From the NCBI GenBank assembly GCA_017548605.1, contig JAFYZT010000042.1:1-64000 (forward strand): a stretch of 64,000 bases of DNA. The letters are read 5' to 3'. Shown here in pieces: positions 45,186 through 53,100 of the stretch. The position numbers and the translations under genes were made by a program. The stretch comes from Prevotella sp. Its GTDB lineage: Bacteria; Bacteroidota; Bacteroidia; Bacteroidales; Bacteroidaceae. Position 1 is the first letter of the stretch. Each line of letters starts with the position of its first letter. Under the pieces are notes generated by a model. It ran no database searches. It was not told where the DNA came from and saw nothing but the letters and a program-made list of their open reading frames with translations.

Positions 45186-45251
45186 TTTGAACATTTTGTC
45201 AATCATTTTTGAACATTTTGTCAATTACTTTTGAACATTTTGTCAATTACT
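45186..45251 (+). repeat. Three tandem 22-bp repeats in the leader of the DUF4143 gene
   Basis: Three head-to-tail copies of a 22-bp unit (TTTGAACATTTTGTCAATTA, then CT) begin at 45186, 45208 and 45230. Copies two and three are identical and copy one differs near its end. They fill the leader between the predicted start site and the ATG at 45263. Confidence 0.9.
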
Positions 45252-45262
45252 TTTGAGTTATT

Positions 45263-46453
45263 ATGGAATATAAGAGGCCACAGTTTACAGAAGTTTTAGA
45301 ACGCATCAATGAGCCAAGACGGTTCATTCAAGTGTTGGCAGGACCACGACAAGTGGGTAAGTCAACTCTGATGAATCAGGTGTTGGAAAAATGTCCGTTG
45401 CCGTATTATTTGTATAATGCTGACGGAGTTGATGAGAATGATGCCGACTGGATTCGCCGTGTGTGGGAGAGTGCAAGAGCACAGATGGATACTAAGCATC
45501 AGGCGGAGGTTGTGCTAGTCATTGATGAGATACAAAAAATAAAGCAATGGAGCGAATTCGTCAAACGAGAATGGGATGCCGACACGAGGAACCGCCGTCA
45601 GTTGAAACTTTTCCTTCTTGGTTCCTCTAGGTTGATGTTGCGAAAGGGGCTGACAGAGTCTCTGGCAGGCCGTTTTGAACTAATTCGATTAGGGCATTGG
45701 TCATGGCAAGAGATGTCAGAAGCTTTCGGGTGGACATTAGACCAATGGGTATACTATGGTGGATACCCTGGAACGGCCAGCCTCATCGGAAATATGCAAC
45801 GTTGGAAGAAATACGTAAAAGAATCACTCGTTGCACCATCCATAGAAAAAGATGTCATCCTGACATCTAATATCTACAAACCGGCATTGATGAAACAGCT
45901 GTTTGAATTAGGCTGTTCCTACTCTGCCGAACAACTCTCACTCACCAAAGCATTAGGACAGTTGCAGGATGCAGGTAATGTCACCACACTTTCATCCTAT
46001 CTGGGTATTCTTAAAGAATGTAACCTTTTGACGGGCTTGCAGAAGTATGCCAATGATGAAGCCCGTCGTTACCAATCAGTCCCTAAGTTCCAAGTCTATA
46101 ACAGCGCGTTGCTTACAGCTTATCGAGGAACGATATACGAGAAAGACCGGACAGATCCGTTACAGTGGGGTCGATGGATGGAATCAGCCGTAGGTGCCTA
46201 TCTGCTCGGCGGTGCAGAAGACGGAGGCTATATGGTTAATTACTGGCGAGAGCGTTCCGATGAGGTTGATTTTGTCCTTTTGCGTCAAGGCGAGATAATA
46301 GCACTTGAGGTGAAGAGTGGCCGACGTAGTATGAATAGCGGTCTGCCTAATTTCTGTGAGCATTTTCATCCCAAACGTGCACTCGTAGTAGGTACAGACG
46401 GTATACCCTTTGAAGAGTTCTTTCAAATGCCAATAGAAGCCTTTTTCCAATAA
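45263..46453 (+). CDS. AAA ATPase with DUF4143 nuclease-like domain, copy 1
   Basis: A 396-aa protein of the AAA_14/DUF4143 type. The N-terminal ATPase has Walker A (LAGPRQVGKSTL, about residues 26-37) and Walker B (VVLVIDEIQKI). A C-terminal DUF4143 domain has a PD-(D/E)xK-like site: SDEVDFVLLRQ followed by IIALEVKSG, so the EVK triad is intact. These proteins are abundant in Bacteroidales and their function is poorly known. Base composition is more A/T-rich than the housekeeping genes, consistent with transfer. The leader carries three 22-bp repeats. Confidence 0.9.
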   Translation: MEYKRPQFTEVLERINEPRRFIQVLAGPRQVGKSTLMNQVLEKCPLPYYLYNADGVDENDADWIRRVWESARAQMDTKHQAEVVLVIDEIQKIKQWSEFVKREWDADTRNRRQLKLFLLGSSRLMLRKGLTESLAGRFELIRLGHWSWQEMSEAFGWTLDQWVYYGGYPGTASLIGNMQRWKKYVKESLVAPSIEKDVILTSNIYKPALMKQLFELGCSYSAEQLSLTKALGQLQDAGNVTTLSSYLGILKECNLLTGLQKYANDEARRYQSVPKFQVYNSALLTAYRGTIYEKDRTDPLQWGRWMESAVGAYLLGGAEDGGYMVNYWRERSDEVDFVLLRQGEIIALEVKSGRRSMNSGLPNFCEHFHPKRALVVGTDGIPFEEFFQMPIEAFFQ

Positions 46454-46494
46454 CTGAGGTCTGAGGCATATCGCCCTCCGACAAACCATCAATA

Positions 46495-46528
46495 CCCTCC
46501 CGTTGGGAGGGATGGGCTATTTTTTTTG
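46495..46528 (+). terminator. Probable terminator after the first DUF4143 gene
   Basis: CCCTCCC and GGGAGGG form a 7-bp GC-only stem around GTT (46495-46511), with a run of eight or nine T a few bases later. The stem belongs to the same palindrome family as those at 13187, 21373 and 55974. Confidence 0.6.
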
Positions 46529-46579
46529 CAATACAAATCGCGTATTGCATAAAATAATATGAAATTTATGCAGTAGGAG

Positions 46580-46610
46580 TTGTTTATTTCATAAAATAGC
46601 AGTATATTTA
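46580..46610 (+). promoter_or_regulatory. Weak promoter of the second DUF4143 gene
   Basis: TTG (46580-46582) is followed 20 nt later by TATATTTA (46603-46610), which differs from TAnnTTTG in its last base. Short inverted repeats (TGCAATAC/GTATTGCA and GCATAAA/TTTATGC) lie just upstream. Confidence 0.4.
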
Positions 46611-46634
46611 CCGGCGAAAAAGAAATATAAGAAG

Positions 46635-47879
46635 ATGAAGACAATTATTCTAAATCAACGAAAGGAACGTGATGAACTGTTGTCGCGTCCTTATCTGACA
46701 CGTCGGAAAAACCAGGATACAAATTTACTGTTGAGTAGCAGCCTCATCAAGTTGATCACTGGTCCTCGTCGTGTCGGCAAATCCACACAGGCCCTTTTGA
46801 TGTTGCGGAGAACGAATTTTGCTTACCTAAACTTCGATAGTCGACCGTTGTTGGACGCTTGGGATGCCAATCTTGTTATGCGAATGCTGGATGATGTCTA
46901 TCCAGGCTATGAATACCTTCTGCTCGATGAGGTGCAAAATCTTGATGCGTGGGATTTATGGGTAAGCGAACTCTATCGGCAGGGAAAGAACCTTGTCATA
47001 ACAGGAAGTAATGCAAAGATGCTCAGCAGCGAGATGGCGACGGTGCTGACCGGCAAATACTTGCAAGTAGAGATGTTGCCTTTCAGTCTGGAAGAGTTTT
47101 TCGATTGGAACAAGATAGACCTTCATAAACTTCACCCGGAACAACAGACAGATGCATCAGTACTGACAGACGATTATCTAAGGTATGGAGGTTATCCTGA
47201 GGTGGTGGCCTCCAGGCAACTTGCACGCAGTTATCTTGACATTCTGTTTGACTCCATCGTGTGGAAGGATGTGGCAAAACGTCACAATGTACGCAACATC
47301 ACAGACTTAAACAATCTGGCTATGTATCTGGTCTCTAATTTTTGTAATCCCTTAACGGCCAACAATTTGGTAGAAGAAATAGGATTCTCAAGTGTTAACA
47401 CAGCAAAGAAGTTTATGGATTATCTGCATGAGCCATATCTTTTTTATTACCTACCACGTTATGATAATAAATTGAAGAGGATGAAAAAGGCTCCGCGAAA
47501 GGTGTATGTCGTCGACAATGGTTTTGTTGCAGCCAAAGCATTCTCGCTGAGTGACAATCTAGGACGGCTTTTGGAAAATCAGGTTTTCATAGAACTGATA
47601 CGTCGAGGTTACGATACTGAAAAATCATTGTTCTATTATCGTTCGCGCAACGACAAGGAGGTGGATTTCGTCCTTCGTAAAGGTTCTCGGATTGAAAGTT
47701 TGATTCAGGTGTGTTATGACATGAGTAGCCCAAAGACGGAAAAGAGAGAGGTGGACGGTTTGGCGGAATGTGCCGGGGAGCTGAAGTGTGACCATCTTGT
47801 CGTTGTAACCAACAGGGAAGAGCGAATCATAGAAAAGAAAGGTTACAAGATACAAGTAGTGCCAATAGGCAAGTTTTAG
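46635..47879 (+). CDS. AAA ATPase with DUF4143-like domain, copy 2, nuclease site altered
   Basis: A 414-aa protein of the same general architecture but a different subgroup. Walker A is ITGPRRVGKST (about residues 40-50) and Walker B YLLLDEVQNL. The C-terminal domain has NDKEVDFVLRKG, but the following ExK position reads LIQVCYDMS, so the PD-(D/E)xK triad is incomplete. It therefore may bind rather than cut DNA. It has its own weak promoter and is not a simple duplicate of the upstream gene. Codon use is A/T-rich. Confidence 0.88.
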   Translation: MKTIILNQRKERDELLSRPYLTRRKNQDTNLLLSSSLIKLITGPRRVGKSTQALLMLRRTNFAYLNFDSRPLLDAWDANLVMRMLDDVYPGYEYLLLDEVQNLDAWDLWVSELYRQGKNLVITGSNAKMLSSEMATVLTGKYLQVEMLPFSLEEFFDWNKIDLHKLHPEQQTDASVLTDDYLRYGGYPEVVASRQLARSYLDILFDSIVWKDVAKRHNVRNITDLNNLAMYLVSNFCNPLTANNLVEEIGFSSVNTAKKFMDYLHEPYLFYYLPRYDNKLKRMKKAPRKVYVVDNGFVAAKAFSLSDNLGRLLENQVFIELIRRGYDTEKSLFYYRSRNDKEVDFVLRKGSRIESLIQVCYDMSSPKTEKREVDGLAECAGELKCDHLVVVTNREERIIEKKGYKIQVVPIGKF

Positions 47880-47928
47880 GAGCAATGTTGATAATCCTAT
47901 TTTAACTGTGTATGATGGATGTAAGAAA

Positions 47929-48075
47929 CTTTGTTCATTCTTGCCCATAGAAATCCTAGGAAAAGAATCTTCTATCAACATGCAAGGATGACAAGGCGGT
48001 TTCTTGTCTCCTTACCGGACAACCAGATGGAGGCCCTATGATCAGTTCTTTGCCCAGTGGCTGCTGCTTCAGTAA
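47929..48075. repeat. Direct repeat element, right copy (147 bp)
   Basis: Copy of 43236-43381 with about 97 percent identity. Recombination between the two copies would remove about 4.7 kb with the GH43 and both DUF4143 genes. Confidence 0.9.
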
Positions 48076-48082
48076 TTTAATT

Positions 48083-48120
48083 CAACTTTCGCAAGTTTCA
48101 GTTGAAAGGAGTTAAAAGAA
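48083..48120. repeat. Short dispersed repeat (copy 1)
   Basis: A stretch with TTCAACTT, CGCAAG, CAGTTG and AAGGAGTTAAAAGAAG closely matches 61280-61320, in front of the NUDIX gene. It contains an imperfect inverted repeat (CAACTT/AAGTT region). Confidence 0.6.
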
Positions 48121-48209
48121 GTAAGGAGGAGTTAGAAGAAGTTAGAAGCCAATAGCCCAGAGCCCATCAACGTGGTTGGGCAAGGTATTGTCTTTTATCT
48201 TCCCTTTAT

Positions 48210-48300
48210 CTGTGTATTTCTGTGGTATCTGTGAGCCAATAATCAGTCCCATCAGCCCCTCTTCTGTGTATTTCTGTGAGCCAATAATCTCCATCCGTGT
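48210..48300. repeat. Intergenic repeat family, two copies right of the GH43 segment
   Basis: 48210-48244 is identical to 42902-42936, and a shortened copy starts at 48264. Both sides of the repeat-flanked segment therefore carry this family, and each set is followed by AAAGGACACAAAAGGAC. Confidence 0.8.
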
Positions 48301-48361
48301 CTTTATGTCTTTATGTTCTTTTGTCTGGAAAATGAAAAGGACACAAAAGGACTGCAAAAAA

Positions 48362-48393
48362 TTTGGTAAATAAAAGTAAAATCTATATATTTG
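48362..48393 (+). promoter_or_regulatory. Promoter of the structured RNA candidate
   Basis: TTTG (48362-48365) and TATATTTG (48386-48393) are 20 nt apart, a full consensus match. The nearest plausible start codon is about 380 nt further on, so a long untranslated RNA is predicted. Confidence 0.65.
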
Positions 48394-48399
48394 CAGTCG

Positions 48400-48665
48400 A
48401 AGACGTGATGTGCGGGCAGGGAAAAATCCCTGTGCGGGTACACATTTTCAATTGGCTTTCAGTGTAATCGCTTGTTGGCCAACATTTTATCGGTATAAAT
48501 AGCGTTATGCTTTCCACCCAATAGAAACCTAGGAAATTTCTACTCAACATTGGATAAGCATGCAACTACAGCCCATATTGCGTGGCCTGTTGTCATGGCA
48601 TCTTATGTTGAAGGTTTTCCTAGGACCTCTATTGGAAGATGCAGGCATACAGTGCCACGCTTTTT
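48400..48665 (+). ncRNA. Structured RNA candidate, about 265 nt
   Basis: Downstream of a consensus promoter lies a 5' hairpin (CAGGG/CCCTG, 48417-48432) and then a long rod. AGCG (48501-48504) pairs with CGCT (48658-48661), TATGC (48506-48510) with GCATA (48645-48649), CCAATAGA (48518-48525) with TCTATTGG (48628-48635), and CCTAGGAAA (48528-48536) with TTTCCTAGG (48616-48624). Further pairings follow inside. The rod ends directly in five T, like an intrinsic terminator. AATAGAAACCTAGGAAA resembles a core of the direct repeats at 43236 and 47929. It could be a free RNA or a regulated leader of the next gene. It does not match any RNA family that I recognise. Confidence 0.5.
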
Positions 48666-48777
48666 GTGTGCCTTTCCTGTTCCTCTTCCAAGAATGGTGA
48701 GCAGTAGCGTGCATAAGAAAGCCAGTGAGAAACCGGGTGAAATACAATACATAATAAACCTAAACAAAAATAGACAA

Positions 48778-49368
48778 ATGACATTAACAGAACCACAAAA
48801 AATGAAAAGGATCGTCAATGAGTACAACAAAGGACGTGATTCTAAATTAGCAAGAGTAAGGAATATTGTTGGTTCCTCATCTCTAAAAGGTCTTACTGAC
48901 AATCAATGGAAACCTATTATCAAAGGAGGCCACCAAAGGCGGATGCCTCATACAACGGTAAAAGATGCAACAGCGAATCTGAAGGCATGTGCATGTCTGT
49001 CCCATTCTTTTGCTAACTTCGAGGACCTGTACGATTGTGTGAATAAATGCATTGGCGGAATACCTAAAGTTGGTCCGCTTGCTGTGTATGACATTGCACT
49101 TCGAATTGGTTATTTGCTAAATCCTCATGTCTTACCAAAGGATTATGTCTATGTGTCGAATGGGGCATTGAAGGGCTTCAAGAGATTATACCCTGGTGTA
49201 CCGGTAGTTGATGGCAGAGTACCAATCATTGTCTTTAAAAAGCTTTTCGGCAGTTTGGATAGCATGTATATTGAGGATATCCTCTGCATTTACAAGGGTT
49301 ATTTCGATAACGGCAAGATTATCAAATATCCGCTGGCTAAAGCAAGTACAACAAAAGGTTGTGTGTAA
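48778..49368 (+). CDS. Hypothetical protein with a helix-hairpin-helix-like motif
   Basis: A 196-aa protein starting at ATG 48778 (MTLTEPQKMKRIVNEY). A longer in-frame start (48550) would translate the structured RNA region and is rejected. GGIPKVGPLAVYDIALRIG (about residues 93-111) looks like a helix-hairpin-helix, the non-specific DNA-binding element of many glycosylases. No catalytic residues can be named. Codon use is A/T-rich. It is followed 34 nt later by a protein with a UDG-like motif, so a DNA-handling pair is suggested. I do not recognise the family. Confidence 0.7.
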   Translation: MTLTEPQKMKRIVNEYNKGRDSKLARVRNIVGSSSLKGLTDNQWKPIIKGGHQRRMPHTTVKDATANLKACACLSHSFANFEDLYDCVNKCIGGIPKVGPLAVYDIALRIGYLLNPHVLPKDYVYVSNGALKGFKRLYPGVPVVDGRVPIIVFKKLFGSLDSMYIEDILCIYKGYFDNGKIIKYPLAKASTTKGCV

Positions 49369-49402
49369 CTGTGGCATTTTTTTCCCGTAATAAAAGACAA
49401 AT

Positions 49403-50107
49403 ATGCAAAAATCAAATTTGCCCATCTATTGGTTTGGAAACATGAATGCTTATATGGAGTCCAAAATCAAAATTATTACAGTGGGACTAAATCCTTCTGA
49501 CAAAGAATTCCGGGAAAAGGACACCGAACCATTCTGTTCCAACTTACGTTTTCCAGACTTCAAAGGAGATTGTACTTCTTTGTTGAAAGCATTGAATAGA
49601 TATTTTGAATACAATCCCTATAGCAGGTGGTTTGACGGTGGCTTTGAGCCCATTCTAAATGGCATGGATGCCAGTTACTATTCTAAACAAAAAGGTAAGG
49701 AGAAATATGCAAATAAGGCAGTGCATACAGACTTCTGTAGTCCTTGGGCAACAGAACCCACGTGGTCAAAACTCTCCATTGCAGAAAAGAATAACTTATT
49801 GAAAGAAGGAATTGTATTATGGATGCATTTGGTGAAGTTGTTGAGCCCGGATATAATCCTTTTTTCTTTACCTCACGATTTATTAAAAAAGGTAGGAATA
49901 CATCCGTCTACTGATTTGTGTAAATTTCCTTTGACAAAAGATGGCCAAAATCGCTCAAAACCTGAAATCATAAAAAGAGGCATATATGACAAATCTTTAA
50001 CTATATTTGGAACTACTGTAAATAATCCCTATGGACTCCTTGGGAAAGTGCAAAAAAATGAGTTAGGAGTAGAAATAATAAAATTCTATAATACTATTAA
50101 ACCTTAA
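49403..50107 (+). CDS. Hypothetical protein, possible uracil-DNA-glycosylase-fold member
   Basis: A 234-aa protein without signal peptide or membrane segment. KIITVGLNPSDKEF (about residues 23-36) resembles motif A of the UDG superfamily (GxNPS after a hydrophobic strand). A second hydrophobic strand, DIILFSLPHDLL (about 151-162), sits roughly where a later strand would be. The canonical HPS motif of the active site is not clearly present, so activity is uncertain. It follows the HhH-motif gene and precedes the large surface protein. Low G+C suggests transfer. Confidence 0.6.
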   Translation: MQKSNLPIYWFGNMNAYMESKIKIITVGLNPSDKEFREKDTEPFCSNLRFPDFKGDCTSLLKALNRYFEYNPYSRWFDGGFEPILNGMDASYYSKQKGKEKYANKAVHTDFCSPWATEPTWSKLSIAEKNNLLKEGIVLWMHLVKLLSPDIILFSLPHDLLKKVGIHPSTDLCKFPLTKDGQNRSKPEIIKRGIYDKSLTIFGTTVNNPYGLLGKVQKNELGVEIIKFYNTIKP

Positions 50108-50153
50108 TTAAATTCTAAGTTAAACGTTTCAAAACTTAAATAGTTCAACCAAT

Positions 50154-53100
50154 ATGAAAAAAAGACTATTAACATTAGCGGTATCGTTCCTATGCACGCT
50201 ATTTGCTTTTGCGCAGTTCAGCGGGTCTGGGTCAGGAACAGCGAGTGACCCTTACCTTATTTACAACGAGACGCAGCTCTCGCAGATGGCTAATTTTCTG
50301 AATCAGGAGGGCGTGGTGTTCAGCCTGAAGAAAGACCTTGACCTTACCAATTGGATAGCTGAGAACAGCCCTTCGCAGGGGTGGCAGCCCATCGGCGTGG
50401 AGGCCTCTCCCTTCAAGGGTAAACTGCTGGGTAATAACCATACCATTAGCGGCTTGTCCATCAACCGGTCTAGTTCTAGTTATGTGGGATTTTTCGGCAA
50501 TCTGGAAGGTGCCACAGTGAGTGACTTAAATATTAATGGTTCTTCTATTAAAGGAGGTGATAATACTGGTGTTTTGGCGGGTATGGCAAAAAATACATCT
50601 GTAACGAATGTTAACATCCTGTTGTCGGATGCTTTAAGTGGTAATTGTGATTATCATGGTGGCCTGATAGGAAAAGTCCTAAATTCAACCTTGATGGATT
50701 GCATAGTCAATGGGGTTGTTCGTGGTAAACAGTATGTTGGTGGCATTATCGGAAAAGTAGATCTTGTGGCTGTTATCCTTACTAACTGTAGCTATGAGGG
50801 ATATGTGTCTGGAAAAGGTGCTGTAGGTGGAATTGTCGGAGCCTTGGATGGTTCTACATCGTTGACCTCCTGTAAGTCGAAAGCAGAGATATCTTCTACA
50901 GGACAATATACAGGTGGTATCATAGGTAGTTCCTCTGGTGTATGTCTTAAATCCATGGAAGGTTGCAGCCATTTTGGTGACATATCTGGTACCGAATACG
51001 TTGGCGGTCTTGTCGGTAGAATCGTATTAAAAAATGGAAGTAGTTCTTTAAAAGGAGACAAAAATTATTTCATCAATAATTGTACAGTGATAGGGAATAT
51101 CAACGGTTCCGGAAATGATGTGGGTGGTTTGGTTGGAGCTTTAAGTTCGTCGTTCGTTACCAATTACGATAATGGATGTAATTATAAGTGTGTTTATTGT
51201 TTGACAAATAGCTACTTTAACGGAGATATTACGGGCGCGAACGCTGTTGGCGGCCTTGTTGGGGATCTATCTGGTGCAACCATAAGAAACAATTATTCTT
51301 CTGGTAATATATATGGTGGTTGGTATGTAGGTGGCATAGTCGGTAGAGCTAAAGAAGTAAACTACACATCAGTTTACAATACAACAACAACAATAACTTC
51401 TTCCATCATCAGCAACATATCTATTTGCTCCACCATTTCTTCTTCTTCCGGTTCCGCTTTAACGAGTTATGGACGAATCTATGGTTCTGCCGACAATAGC
51501 ACGACTATCGGTGCAATGGGAACCGCTGATGGCAACAGCGCCCTGACCCTGTGCAAACTCATTCGATCGGGAGTGACGCAGACAGTGCAGGAGAATTTGC
51601 AAAATGGCACCAGTGTAGGTCCGTCGCTGCTCAAGTTGAAGGCCACCTACGTGGCGAAGGGATGGGATTTTGACAACAATTGGGAAATCCTCGAAACAGA
51701 ATGCTATCCTTACAAAACCTATCAAGTAGCACCCCCTGTTATCGAGAGCGAACTAATATCTGGTGCCACAGTCATCAGTGGAAAAAGCGTTGAAGGTGGA
51801 ACGGTCTATCTTCTTTACAAAGACAACGCTCCCGTATCCACCAATTGTTCTGGCAACTTATGGTCGTTCTCTACCGAGGCATTGCAGAGCGGTGCACAGG
51901 TGAGGACTTATGCCGAAGTGGACGGGAAGGTACCTTCTTATTATACCACAGCCACAGTAGGCTTCCCTGGCAGCGGCACGGAGGCCGACCCTTACCGCAT
52001 CTATTCGGCTGAAGACCTGCAGGGGGCTAACAAGATGGGTTACTATAAACTGATGAACGACATCGACCTCACCTCGTGGATCAATATCAACAGTTCCTCA
52101 AAAGGATGGGTACCTGTCGGTCTAAATAGTGGCGATGCCATCTATATCGATGGCGACAACCATAAGGTAACGGGACTGTGGACGAACACCACCGACGATT
52201 ATACAGGTCTCTTCTCCTATTATTCCGCTGGCGAGATCAAAAACCTCACCGTTGAGGTGGCCACAGGAAAGCAGGTGAAGGGCGGCAACTATACGGGCAT
52301 CCTGATTGGACGTATGGCCAACGGAACCATCACCAACTGTACTGTGAAGGGCGACGTCAGCGGCTTGCAATATACAGGTGGCATGGCGGGATTTGTGGAG
52401 AACACACCGCTCTTTATGCTCTCCGCCGAAGGAAATGTGACAGGTGCCTACCGTGTGGGTGGCTTGGTGGGCGAATTAGGCTCGTCTTCCTCCGTAAGCA
52501 AATGCTACGCTGTGTCTGACGTCACCGCTACAGGTTCCTCCGCCTCCCATGTGGGCGGTTTGTTCGGTTCTTGCGTCTCGACTATTGTTCAACAATCATT
52601 TGCCAACGGCACCGTTTCCGCTTCTGGCGCAGGCTCTAACACGGGCGGTCTCATTGGCCATGCAAACGGTACCTCCATTACCAATTGTTACACCACAGCC
52701 TCCGTATCGGGCACTAATCATAATGGCGGTTTGGTGGCCTACGCTCTAAACACAAGCATTGACAAATGCTATGCAAAGGGTAACATAAGTGGCGAGAACT
52801 TTGGCGGAGGTATCGTTTCACAACTTGACGGTTCTGGTGCCTCGCTATCGAACAGCGTCGCAGCCAATAATATCCTCTCGCTGTCAGCCCAGTCATCATG
52901 GGGCAGCCGCGTGATTGGCGGTTACAAGAACGGTGCACCAGAGCCTGAAGAGAACAACTATGCTCTAAGTACCATGCAGGTGTCGCTCAACGGCGTGCCG
53001 CAGACAAAGACCGATGACCCGGTGGAGGGTATCGCCAAGCCGCAAGCCGACCTGATGAGCGCAACCACCTACCAAGGACTGGGTTGGAACTTCTCTTCTG

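Noticed and set aside
45186-45251. CRISPR or replication origin iterons
   Set aside because: The three 22-bp copies are contiguous without spacers, and there is no initiator gene. A leader operator is simpler.
48400-48777. RNase P RNA, tmRNA or 6S RNA as identity of the structured RNA
   Set aside because: The segment near 48735 (GAGAAACCGGG) only weakly recalls RNase P, and the conserved P RNA and tmRNA sequences are absent. The rod shape alone is not enough for 6S RNA.
48550-48777. N-terminal extension of the HhH-motif protein from 48550
   Set aside because: It would translate the arms of the structured RNA and has no conserved-looking sequence; the ATG at 48778 is preferred.
42716-50107. 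Prophage or conjugative element
   Set aside because: No integrase, capsid, relaxase or other mobility gene is present; only repeats and accessory genes are seen.
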